A stretch of DNA of 7,458 nt from positions 1-7,458 of the forward strand of contig CAMYJN010000102.1 in assembly GCA_947258625.1 (NCBI GenBank), in the 5' to 3' direction. This document shows positions 1 through 6,655 of the stretch, piece by piece (position 1 is the stretch's first letter; each line of letters opens with the position of its first letter). Source of the DNA: an uncultured Polyangiaceae bacterium (lineage in GTDB: Bacteria; Myxococcota_A; Polyangia; Polyangiales; Houyiibacteriaceae). Position numbers and translations under genes: made by a program. The notes beneath the pieces were generated by a model. The model did not search any database, was not told the origin of the DNA, and worked only from the letters and a program-made list of their open reading frames with translations.

Positions 1-1
1 C

Positions 2-436
2 GTCGACTACTACGGCTCGCCGACTCCGCTCAAGCAGCTCGCATCGATTTCGGTGCCCGAGCCGCGGATGATCGTTCTCAAGCCGTTTGACCGCAGCCAA
101 ATGCAGCCGATCGAAAAGGCAATCATGGAAGCTCAGCTCGGCCTGAACCCATCCAACGACGGAGAGATCATTCGCCTCCCGATGCCACCGCTGACCGAGG
201 AGCGCCGCAAGGATTTGGTCAAGGTCGCCCGTAAGTCGGGCGAGGAGTGCAAGGTCGCGATCCGCAAAGCGCGGCACGATGCCAAAGACATGATCGACAG
301 CCTCCAAAAAGGGGGAGACGTCGGTGAAGACGACGCCGATCGCGCGCGCAAGGAGTTCGAAGAGGTCGTCAAGGGCGGCACGCAAAAGGTCGACGCGATT
401 GTCACTAAGAAAGAAGCCGACATCCTCGAGGTTTAG
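2..436 (+). CDS. frr: Ribosome recycling factor, C-terminal 144 residues (5' end outside window)
   Basis: Ribosome recycling factor works with EF-G in the cytoplasm to split post-termination 70S complexes so that subunits can be reused. The reading frame is open from base 2 and ends with TAG at 434-436. It starts inside the conserved segment [20 protein letters not shown], the classic RRF signature at the junction of the three-helix bundle and the beta-sandwich domain. It continues with [14 protein letters not shown], then an [33 protein letters not shown] stretch and a highly charged long helix ending in EADILEV. The family is about 185 residues, so roughly the first 40 residues lie upstream of the window. 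A GTG at 53 and an ATG at 68 are internal codons, not starts, because the family match runs through them. In many bacteria frr follows pyrH and tsf; those would lie to the left. No obvious intrinsic terminator follows the stop. Confidence 0.97.
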   Translation, partial: [144 protein letters not shown]

Positions 437-451
437 TCCTCGCGCCTGAGC
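437..451. other. 15-base convergent junction between frr and the barrel-protein gene
   Basis: Only 15 bases separate the frr stop from the stop of the convergent minus-strand gene. I see no hairpin followed by a T-run on either strand here or in the immediately flanking coding bases. Transcripts from the two genes therefore probably overlap at their 3' ends or end by Rho; that is inference. Confidence 0.5.
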
Positions 452-3337
452 CTAAAACGGCCTTCCGAAATTGACGTAGAACTGCGCGCCGCCGCCCTGG
501 TCGAGCCCGTAGGCGAAGCCGACACGCAGTGAGTACGGCTGGACGTATCCAAGGGTGAAGTCCATCAGGATTTCGGCGCCTACTCCCTTTCTAAAGTCGT
601 TGAGATCGAGCGGTCCAAAATACGCGTTCCCGAAGTCGAAAAACACCAACCCGTACATCCGGTCGAAGAAGGCTGGAACCGTGCCCGGGCCGCGAAGCAC
701 GCGCGTGAGCGGGAATCGATACTCGGTTTGAAGCAGCTGGAAGCGGTCTCCGACGATCGAGAAGGCCGGATAGCCGCGAAGGGCCACCCCTCCGAGCTGT
801 TCGAAGTTGAGGAGCTGATCGATCAGCGAGGTATCCGGAAAACCACCCAAGGAGAACGACCCTCGCTCGCCGCGGCTATCCTCGGCCGCGCCTCCCCCGT
901 AACGAAACGCGAGGACATGATGCTGCGACCAGGGCATCTCGATGAACCTTTGAATGAACCAGGAGGCTCGGATGCTCTTGAAGCGACTGCCGATTCCAGG
1001 ATGCGCGAACGAGACCGCCGCCCCCAAGCTGCGTCCCTCGGACGGCGTGTAGTCGTAGAGGTGCCGCCGCGCGTCGTTGTACCTCCATGAAAGGCCGATG
1101 TCGGCGTTGAGACCCGTCGCCGGAACGATGGGCGGTGCAAAGTTTGGGCTGAGCGTGCCATCGAAGGTCGAAAGCGAACGCGTCCAGGTGAGCCCATAGC
1201 TCGCACTGATGCGATTGGAGTGAAACGAACGGGGGATCAGCTGAGAAATCGTGAGCCGTCCGCCGTACGCGTCCTCGACGTAGGGCCTGCGTCGCCCGTT
1301 GATGATGAATCCGTTTCGGGGCGTCACACGACGGAAGAACGAAACGGTCAAGTCTGGAGGCATGCGCCGGAGCGTGTAGCTCAAATCCGCGTTGACATAG
1401 CCCTCGGCCAGGCTGATCCCGAGCCGCGCGTAGAGAAGATGAAACTGAGCTGCGTCCTCGCCTTCGGTGAAGATTCCGAGCTGCTGACCGAACGCATCTT
1501 CTTGGAGGTCGACACCCCAAAACCGCGGGTACAGCGTCCGCGCGCCGGCGTACCTTCTCGAAAGATCGGGGATCAGAGTGTCGGCGTTGCTGGGAGGCGG
1601 ACGGTCATCGATGTACGGCGATGCCGGGCGTCCGGTCTCGGGGTCGAGCTCGAGCAGGTAGATGTCGTATCCGCGGCTCGTGTAGCCGATGTAGGCGAGC
1701 CGGCCGCCGTCCGGGGAAGGTGCCGGGGTGTAGGCGCCGGAGACGACGTTGGTGATTTGTGACAGCTCGCCAGTTGCAGGCTCCCAGCTATAGATGTTCG
1801 CGATGCCGGTACGGTCGCTCGAAAAGTAGAGCCTGCGGCCGTCCGGGGACCAGGCCGGTCCCGTATCCATGGCCCGGTCGTGGGTTACGGCCGTGATCTC
1901 GCGTGTGGCGAGGTCGATCACCTGGATGTCGCGGTAGCCCCCCTTTCGCCATGCGCTGTAGGCCACTTGGCTGCCATCGGGCGAGAACCTCGGCGTGTAA
2001 ACCTGTTCGAACCGTTCGCTATCGACGAGAAGCTCCTGCGTCCCTTCGATGTCGTCGAGGTCCGCGATCCACAAGCTCTGGGTGCTCGTGTCGTTCCGGA
2101 CGTAGCTGATCCTGCGACCTTCCGGCGCGATATCGGGGTATCGTGCGCGAAGGCCGCGGGTCAGCCGCTTTCGATCCCAAGCCCCGCGCGAGTCCAGGCG
2201 AAAGAGGTCGTAGTAGTAGTAGAGGTTGGTCCTGTACGCGTCGAACGACTCGAAGTAGAGCTCGCCATTGGGGTGCACGGTTGGGTAGCTTTCGCCGGCG
2301 CTTCGCACGATCCGAGTGACCTCGTTGCCGTTCGACAAATCGAGCGTCCGGATCTGCGGGTCGCTTCGTCCGTCTCGCGCGAAGAAGATCAACCGGTCGT
2401 CGTCCGCGAAACGCAGGCCGCGAACCCATTCCCCACGAAACGTGATCCGGCGCCCCTGCTTCACGCCATCCTCGCGGATTCGCTCTTCCACCTCCCCGTA
2501 TTGCCGGCGCATGTCGTCTATCCAAAGCTCGTAGAGCTCGCCGAAGGTCTTTCCGGTGAGCCGTTTGCCCATTCGGTTGACGCTGAAGGGGATGGCCCGG
2601 CGCCCGTACCAGGTCGCCATCTCGCCGAGGATCTCTTCGCCATACTGCTCGACGAGCCACTTGATGAACCGTGATCCGTACAGATACCAAATGTCGCCGT
2701 GTGGCCAGTAGTCGGTTCGGTTGTTGAGCGTGTCGAAGTGCAAGATGTTGTCTTCGAGAAATGCCATCCGCATGTACATCTCGAACTGTGTCGAGCGCAT
2801 TCGCCCGCCTGCCGTCTCGCGCGACTCGAGGTACGTCGCGATGCCTTCGATGATCCAACGCGGCTGAATGAGGTTCGGGGCCCAAACCTTCCCGAAGATC
2901 TCGTTGATCACCGCAGGGATTCCGCCGATGTTGTCCGTTTGAAGAATGTGGGCGTGCTCGTGAGTCACCAAGACCGTCATCCAGTCGTCGAAGTCGCCGA
3001 GCACCGAGAGGTCTCCCGGCGCGCTCACGTACAGCCGAATCGTGTTGTAGCGAAGTGGCGTGGCGTTGCCGTTCGCAGCGTCGATCTCGTCGGTGAGGAC
3101 GATTTGGACACGCTTTTTGGGCTGATGGCCGAGCAGGGGCGCCATGTTCGCATTGGCCCGCTCCGCGATCGCCAGGACCCGCCTCGCCACCAGGGCCAGG
3201 GGCTCGGGGTAGCTCACCTCGAAATGCTCGCTCCGGACCGTCCGCCAGCGCCTGGACAAGTCCTTGGTCTGAGCCTCCGCCGGTATCACCCCCAAAAGCC
3301 CCAGCAGAAAGGCCATCGCAGCCACCCCGCGGGCCAT
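452..3337 (-). CDS. Secreted HEXXH peptidase / WD40-like beta-propeller / Omp85-type barrel fusion protein (961 aa)
   Basis: This is a predicted envelope protein of four parts. Residues 1-22 form a signal peptide: an Arg-containing start, a hydrophobic core AMAFLLGLLGVIPA and an AEA cleavage site. Residues 33-275 resemble a peptidase-MA-like zincin, with HEHAH at 126-130 (zinc ligands His126 and His130, catalytic Glu127) and a likely third ligand Glu164 in WIIEGIATYLE. Residues 300-570 carry six propeller repeats marked by turns at 311 (ADDD), 355 (HPNG), 404 (APEG), 452, 497 and 541 (SPDG), spaced 44-49 residues as in TolB/PD40 blades. Residues 600-961 look like an Omp85/BamA surface-antigen barrel, with alternating strands, LRGY at 853-856 matching the VRGF/Y loop motif, and a terminal Phe. 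I see no POTRA domain. The frame stays open to 3649, but that extension enters the FHA gene and has no signal-peptide character, so ATG 3337 is preferred; its ribosome binding site is weak. ATG 3316 and an upstream GTG are alternatives. Substrate is unknown. Confidence 0.85.
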   Translation of the reverse strand: MARGVAAMAFLLGLLGVIPAEAQTKDLSRRWRTVRSEHFEVSYPEPLALVARRVLAIAERANANMAPLLGHQPKKRVQIVLTDEIDAANGNATPLRYNTIRLYVSAPGDLSVLGDFDDWMTVLVTHEHAHILQTDNIGGIPAVINEIFGKVWAPNLIQPRWIIEGIATYLESRETAGGRMRSTQFEMYMRMAFLEDNILHFDTLNNRTDYWPHGDIWYLYGSRFIKWLVEQYGEEILGEMATWYGRRAIPFSVNRMGKRLTGKTFGELYELWIDDMRRQYGEVEERIREDGVKQGRRITFRGEWVRGLRFADDDRLIFFARDGRSDPQIRTLDLSNGNEVTRIVRSAGESYPTVHPNGELYFESFDAYRTNLYYYYDLFRLDSRGAWDRKRLTRGLRARYPDIAPEGRRISYVRNDTSTQSLWIADLDDIEGTQELLVDSERFEQVYTPRFSPDGSQVAYSAWRKGGYRDIQVIDLATREITAVTHDRAMDTGPAWSPDGRRLYFSSDRTGIANIYSWEPATGELSQITNVVSGAYTPAPSPDGGRLAYIGYTSRGYDIYLLELDPETGRPASPYIDDRPPPSNADTLIPDLSRRYAGARTLYPRFWGVDLQEDAFGQQLGIFTEGEDAAQFHLLYARLGISLAEGYVNADLSYTLRRMPPDLTVSFFRRVTPRNGFIINGRRRPYVEDAYGGRLTISQLIPRSFHSNRISASYGLTWTRSLSTFDGTLSPNFAPPIVPATGLNADIGLSWRYNDARRHLYDYTPSEGRSLGAAVSFAHPGIGSRFKSIRASWFIQRFIEMPWSQHHVLAFRYGGGAAEDSRGERGSFSLGGFPDTSLIDQLLNFEQLGGVALRGYPAFSIVGDRFQLLQTEYRFPLTRVLRGPGTVPAFFDRMYGLVFFDFGNAYFGPLDLNDFRKGVGAEILMDFTLGYVQPYSLRVGFAYGLDQGGGAQFYVNFGRPF

Positions 3338-3469
3338 CCCAGACTTTCTAGCATGGGCCCCGGAAGAACCCACAACCGCCCGTTGACTCTTCCTTCTAGG
3401 CGAAAGGCTTGACCAGACGCATGGCCACCTCCTAGCCTTAAACGTAACTGGGGGCGGGGTTTCGTTAAA
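3338..3469. promoter_or_regulatory. Divergent intergenic region between the barrel-protein and FHA genes
   Basis: These 132 bases must hold the promoters for both divergent genes unless transcription begins further out. On the plus strand TTGACC at 3409-3414 is a good -35 match, with a poor -10 candidate TAGCCT at 3433-3438 (18-base spacing). On the minus strand TTAACG (3468-3463) with TACGTT (3446-3441) is a weak -35/-10 pair at 16-base spacing. If both were used, their elements would interleave, which would couple the two genes. No hexamer pair is convincing; the location is safer than the exact boxes. Confidence 0.35.
3396..3422 (-). other. 8-codon mini-ORF with near-perfect Shine-Dalgarno, upstream of the barrel-protein gene
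   Basis: On the minus strand TAGGAGGTGG (3434-3425) places AGGAGG five bases before ATG 3422. The frame reads MRLVKPFA and stops at TAG (3398-3396), 58 bases before the preferred start of the large gene, and it lies in a different frame (+1 relative offset of 85 bases). This is the best ribosome binding site in the region, yet it serves no long frame. It could be a leader peptide that controls downstream translation. It could also be the true start of the large gene joined by a frameshift, whether a sequencing error or genuine, or it could be chance. The sequence alone does not decide. Confidence 0.3.
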
Positions 3470-4420
3470 ATGGGGTCTGAGCGAGGGGAATTGGTCATCG
3501 AGGGTCTGACGTTGCCGTTGGCGCTGCGTTTCATCTCTGGGAAGTACCAGGGCGGAGAGTTCCCGCTTCCTGATGGCGGCGAGATCGTCATCGGGCGCTC
3601 CAGCGAGCTCGACATGGTTCTGGTCGAGGACATGGTGTCCAGACGCCATGCGAAGATCTCGGTCGAAGGCGGGGATATCTACTTGGAGGACCTTGGTTCG
3701 ACGAACGGGAGCTTCGTCAACGGCGAAAAGATCTCTCGGACCAAGCTCGGGGAGGGTGACCGTATCTTGATCGGCACGAGCATCATCAAGGTCGTCGCGT
3801 CCGATGGGTCAGCCTCGGTCCAAGACGCCAAGGCCAAGATGGATGCCGCCTATGCCAGCGCCCGTCCTTCTCCGGGGAGCACCATGACCGGCTCGATCGC
3901 CGAGGTGGCGCTGCCCGACCTGCTTCAGCTCTTCTCCGCCTCCAAGAAGACGGGTGTCCTGCAGATTACGACCGAGATTGACGTGGGCTCCATCTACCTC
4001 GAAGAAGGCATGGTTCAGTTCGCAGTCGTCAACGGCGACGAATCGGTACCGCCTGAGAAGGCCTTCTACCGCGTCCTCGTCTGGGACAAGGGCACCTTCG
4101 ACCTGCTTCCCAAGGTCGAGCGCAGCTTCCCAACGGAAATTAAGGGCAGCATCGAAGGCCTGCTCATGGAGGGCATGCGACAGCTCGACGAGATGCGACG
4201 TCTCGGGGACGCGCTACCGCCGCTGCAATCCCTGATCAGCGTGGCCTCGCCCATGGCGAAGCCGCTTCGCGACGCGTCACCCGAAGAGCTGGACGTAATT
4301 CAGCTGGCGCTCGACCACGATACCCTCGTCGACTTGATGAACCACGCTGGGAGACCCGATCCGGAAGTGGCCGAGTTCGTCGTCTCCCTTTTGGAAAAAG
4401 GTTACCTCATCAGCGACTGA
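3470..4420 (+). CDS. FHA domain protein with C-terminal DUF4388 (PatA-like) domain (316 aa)
   Basis: This is a cytoplasmic signalling adaptor with no signal peptide or membrane segment. Residues 18-110 form a forkhead-associated domain that binds phosphothreonine. The hallmark residues are present: GRS at 42-44, SRRH at 57-60, GSTNG at 76-80 and NG at 84-85. A linker of about 28 residues follows (roughly 111-138). Residues 139-245 match the DUF4388/PatA N-terminal type, starting GSIAEVALPDLLQLFSASKK, then TGVLQI, an IYLEEGMVQFA strand pair and an AFYRVLVWDKGTFDLLP segment. Residues 269-316 are a compact helical module (PEELDVIQLALDHDTLVDLM onward) seen at the end of similar proteins. FHA-DUF4388 proteins are common in Myxococcota, where they likely read Ser/Thr kinase signals; no kinase is visible here, so the partner is unknown. 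ATG 3470 leaves about 18 residues before the first FHA strand. A GGGGCGGGG run about ten bases upstream may serve as ribosome binding site; TTG 3491 is an in-frame alternative. Confidence 0.92.
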   Translation: MGSERGELVIEGLTLPLALRFISGKYQGGEFPLPDGGEIVIGRSSELDMVLVEDMVSRRHAKISVEGGDIYLEDLGSTNGSFVNGEKISRTKLGEGDRILIGTSIIKVVASDGSASVQDAKAKMDAAYASARPSPGSTMTGSIAEVALPDLLQLFSASKKTGVLQITTEIDVGSIYLEEGMVQFAVVNGDESVPPEKAFYRVLVWDKGTFDLLPKVERSFPTEIKGSIEGLLMEGMRQLDEMRRLGDALPPLQSLISVASPMAKPLRDASPEELDVIQLALDHDTLVDLMNHAGRPDPEVAEFVVSLLEKGYLISD

Positions 4421-4468
4421 TTCGCCGAACGCGAGCCCCACCACCGCAAACCGCGGAACGGCCATCCG
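4421..4468. other. Convergent gap between the FHA gene and the J-like gene
   Basis: This is a 48-base gap between two stop codons. The only hairpin I see is a 4-bp CCGC/GCGG stem (4444-4447 with 4453-4456) without a T-run, too weak to call a terminator. Confidence 0.5.
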
Positions 4469-4807
4469 CTACTCTTGCCGAAAATACTCGCGAAGCGCTT
4501 CATAAGCGTTCATCAGCGAGCTGTTGAGCTCCTGTGCTGCTTCGTGGCGCTCCGGATGCCCTTTGTGTTTCTCGGGGCTGTAGCGGTCCCGAAGCCGCCT
4601 ATAGGCGCGTTCGATTTCCGGCCAAGTTGCGCCGGGGCTGAGCTCGAGATTTGCCAGATACTGCCGCATGCGCTTCCACGTCGGCTTCGATGGTCGGGGG
4701 AGCCGTTCGCCGTGACGGTTGGCCCGCTCCTGCGAGAGCTCCTCGTCGCTCAGGTCCGCGAGCTTTTTTCCCGAGGGACCGAACTTCCCGTCGCTGAGCC
4801 GGGTCAT
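4469..4807 (-). CDS. Small J-domain-like protein lacking the HPD motif (112 aa)
   Basis: The C-terminal half (residues 47-110) reads like a J domain. Helix I is YLANLELSPGATWPEIERAY, followed by helix II RRLRDRY, a loop, and helix III with an AAQELNSSLMNAYEALREYF pattern of the kind that follows the HPD loop in DnaJ proteins. The position where His-Pro-Asp should lie reads Ser77-Pro78-Glu79, so the key residues for stimulating DnaK ATPase are missing. Only the central Pro is kept. Residues 1-46 are charged and probably partly disordered. There is no signal peptide or membrane segment. The ATG (4807-4805) overlaps the PilZ gene stop as ATGA, so translation is probably coupled and this is the last gene of the RNase G/E operon. 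It may act as a J-like binding module without Hsp70 activation; its function is unknown. A spurious open frame is unlikely given the J-like helix pattern and the overlap. Confidence 0.75.
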   Translation of the reverse strand: MTRLSDGKFGPSGKKLADLSDEELSQERANRHGERLPRPSKPTWKRMRQYLANLELSPGATWPEIERAYRRLRDRYSPEKHKGHPERHEAAQELNSSLMNAYEALREYFRQE

Positions 4808-5133
4808 GAGCCCGGAGCGCCATGGAGCGTAAGCAGACGGACGAGCAGGTCCTCGGAGTACTTGGTCAGTTGGGTGAACGCGACACCCATGCCAGGCGGA
4901 TCATCCTGCACGCGAACCACCTGTCCGGCGCCTTCAATCGTTTCCACGTCGTCCATGATCACCGTGAAGGTGAGATGAACCTCCGTCCCCACCGGCAGCG
5001 GCTCCCGCGAGCGGATGAAGACCCCGGACCTGGACACGTTCGTGACATACTCGTGTACGAACGCATCGAACGACTCGAACTCTTTGTTGATCGTGACCCG
5101 CTTCTCGCTGCGTTGGCCGTCGTCCTTGTCCAT
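4804..5133 (-). CDS. Single-domain PilZ protein, predicted cyclic di-GMP binder (109 aa)
   Basis: PilZ domains bind cyclic di-GMP through an RxxxR motif and a D/NxSxxG motif. Both are visible: Arg8-Ser-Glu-Lys-Arg12, and Asn32-Val-Ser34-Arg-Ser-Gly37 followed by VFI. The rest fits the beta-barrel: PLPVGTEVHLTFTV (the usual G-x-x-L/V strand), VETIEGAGQVVRVQDDPPGMGVAF and a short C-terminal helix. The size and the DPPGMGVAFTQL ending match the small PilZ family known from Myxococcus (TIGR02266-like), an assignment from memory. It starts 7 bases after the RNase G/E stop and ends overlapping the J-like gene start by 4 bases, so it sits inside an operon. No strong ribosome binding site precedes the ATG; a GGGAG lies about 12 bases upstream, inside the RNase gene end, so coupling by reinitiation is likely. 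Confidence 0.9.
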   Translation of the reverse strand: MDKDDGQRSEKRVTINKEFESFDAFVHEYVTNVSRSGVFIRSREPLPVGTEVHLTFTVIMDDVETIEGAGQVVRVQDDPPGMGVAFTQLTKYSEDLLVRLLTLHGAPGS

Positions 5134-5140
5134 AGAAACG

Positions 5141-6655
5141 TCAGGCTCCCGTAAGGTCGAACTGTTCCAAATGATAGTCGTTTCTGGGCTTTAATTCGAT
5201 GCGCCGCTGAAAACGCTGCGCGGCCTCGTCGACCGACGCCTTTTCCTCGCGCTCGAGCATGTCGCAGACGGCAGGGTGGGCGCTGATGACGATCTTGTAG
5301 CCGGGTAGGGCGTCACGCTCGCGCCGCATCTGTCGGAAAATCTCGTGGCAGACCGTCTCTTTCGACTGAAGCAGCCCCGTCCCGTCGCAGAAGAAACAAG
5401 GTTCGTAGAGCGTTCGCCCGAGCGATTGCCGAGTCCGCTTTCGCGTCATTTCGACGAGGCCGAGCTCGCTGATCCGAATCGCCGTCGTCCTCGACTTGTC
5501 GTCCTTGAGCGCGGTTAGAAGCGCCTTGAACACTTTCTCGCGATGGGCATGCCGCTCCATGTCGATGAAGTCGAGCACGATCAAGCCGCCGATGTTTCGG
5601 AACAACAGCTGATACGCGATTTCGCGGACCGCCTCTAGATTGGTCTGCAAGATCGTCTGTTCGACATCGTGCCCCTTGCCTGTGAACCTCCCGGTGTTGA
5701 CGTCGATCGCGGTCAAAGCTTCCGCTTGGTCAAACACGAGATGTCCGCCCGATGGCAGCTGGACTTTACGCGAGAGCGCACGCGTGATCTCTTCCTCGAT
5801 GCCGTACTCGTCGAAAAGCGGTTCGTAGCCTTCGTAAAGCCGCACGTCGTTTGCGCGCTCTGGTAGGAAGAGCGTCAAAAAGTCTTTGAGTCGCTGGTAC
5901 TCCTCACGGTCGTCGATCACGATTTCGTTGACGTCTTCGGTGAAGAGATCACGTGCGGACTGAATCACGAGATCCGGCTCCTCATGGACTAGCGCAGGTG
6001 CCTTCTTCACCGCGTCGCGCGCCGTCTGCGTCTGTTCCCAAAGCTGCACCAGGTAGCCGATGTCCGCCTTGAGCTTCTTCTTGGTGAGCCCCTGTGCGAG
6101 CGTCCGGACGACCACGCCACCGTGCGGCGGCTTGACCGAGTCGATGACCTCTTTGAGCCTCCGCCGCTCTCGGTCGTTGCCAATCCGCTTGGAGACTCCG
6201 ACATGGTCAACCGTGGGCATGAACACGACATAGCGACCCGGAAGCGCAACGTGGCTCGTGACGCGCGCGCCCTTGGTACCGATCGGCCCTTTGGAAACCT
6301 GGACCAAAATCTGCTGCCCCTCGTTGAGCAGGTCCCGGATCGGAGTCTTTCGCGAAACCCGGTTGCGCCGCCCCTTGGAGGCGCCTTTTTTCTCTGCGCC
6401 GTTGCCTTCCTCTTCAGTGCCCGGCGCGGCTTGAAGGTCCTCCACGTGCAGGAACGCCGCGCGGTCTAGACCCACGTCGATGAACGCCGCTTGCATCCCG
6501 GGTAGGACACGCGTGACTCGGCCTAGGTAGATATTGCCCACCGGGGAGCGATGGTGCCGCCGTTCGACGTAAAGCTCGCGGAGCACACCGTCCGCAATGA
6601 GACCAACGCGCGTTTCTCCAATGTCAACGTTGATCAGAAGTGTGTTTTTCGACAT
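5141..6655 (-). CDS. rng: Ribonuclease G/E family endoribonuclease (504 aa)
   Basis: This single-strand endoribonuclease cleaves A/U-rich sites near 5'-monophosphorylated ends in rRNA maturation and mRNA decay. The N-terminus LLINVDIGETRVGLIADGVL and the S1 segment GNIYLGRVTRVLPGMQAAFIDVG (residues 40-62) are diagnostic. Residues 77-104 insert a charged, Gly/Lys/Arg-rich stretch within the S1 region. The DNase-I-like catalytic part carries the two metal-binding aspartates, Asp318 in AIDVNTGRF and Asp362 in LIVLDFIDME. The Zn-link motif CFFC (Cys420, Cys423) supports dimer-of-dimer assembly. Length is close to E. coli RNase G (489), and there is no long C-terminal scaffold as in RNase E, hence the symbol rng; cafA is a synonym. 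ATG 6655 is set by the conserved N-terminus. A weak GGA lies 7 bases upstream, and a hairpin-rich leader precedes it. It is the first gene of a run with the PilZ and J-like genes; cdnL lies 146 bases upstream on the same strand. Confidence 0.96.
   Translation of the reverse strand: MSKNTLLINVDIGETRVGLIADGVLRELYVERRHHRSPVGNIYLGRVTRVLPGMQAAFIDVGLDRAAFLHVEDLQAAPGTEEEGNGAEKKGASKGRRNRVSRKTPIRDLLNEGQQILVQVSKGPIGTKGARVTSHVALPGRYVVFMPTVDHVGVSKRIGNDRERRRLKEVIDSVKPPHGGVVVRTLAQGLTKKKLKADIGYLVQLWEQTQTARDAVKKAPALVHEEPDLVIQSARDLFTEDVNEIVIDDREEYQRLKDFLTLFLPERANDVRLYEGYEPLFDEYGIEEEITRALSRKVQLPSGGHLVFDQAEALTAIDVNTGRFTGKGHDVEQTILQTNLEAVREIAYQLLFRNIGGLIVLDFIDMERHAHREKVFKALLTALKDDKSRTTAIRISELGLVEMTRKRTRQSLGRTLYEPCFFCDGTGLLQSKETVCHEIFRQMRRERDALPGYKIVISAHPAVCDMLEREEKASVDEAAQRFQRRIELKPRNDYHLEQFDLTGA

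Noticed and set aside
2208..2222. Short TAG-repeat (GTA/TAG triplets) that looks like a microsatellite
   Set aside because: It is simply four consecutive Tyr codons (residues 373-376) in the propeller; four copies are too few to call a repeat element.
1880..2674. Plus-strand 264-codon open frame inside the large minus-strand gene
   Set aside because: It is antisense to the well-supported propeller and peptidase region, shows no recognisable domain, and long antisense frames are common in GC-rich genes.
2019..2885. Second minus-strand frame of 288 codons within the large gene
   Set aside because: Its Arg-rich composition is typical of a shifted reading of GC-rich coding DNA, and it lies out of frame with a coherent multi-domain protein.
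3338..3649. Upstream extension of the large minus-strand frame to a start at 3649
   Set aside because: It would add 104 residues without domain character in front of a good signal peptide and would overlap the well-supported start of the FHA gene by 180 bases.
4277..4465. Small minus-strand frame at the end of the FHA gene
   Set aside because: It is mostly antisense to the conserved C-terminal module of the FHA protein and has no motif of its own.
4475..4978. Plus-strand 167-codon frame opposite the J-like and PilZ genes
   Set aside because: The minus strand carries recognisable PilZ and J-like folds with an ATGA overlap; the plus-strand translation has no domain pattern.
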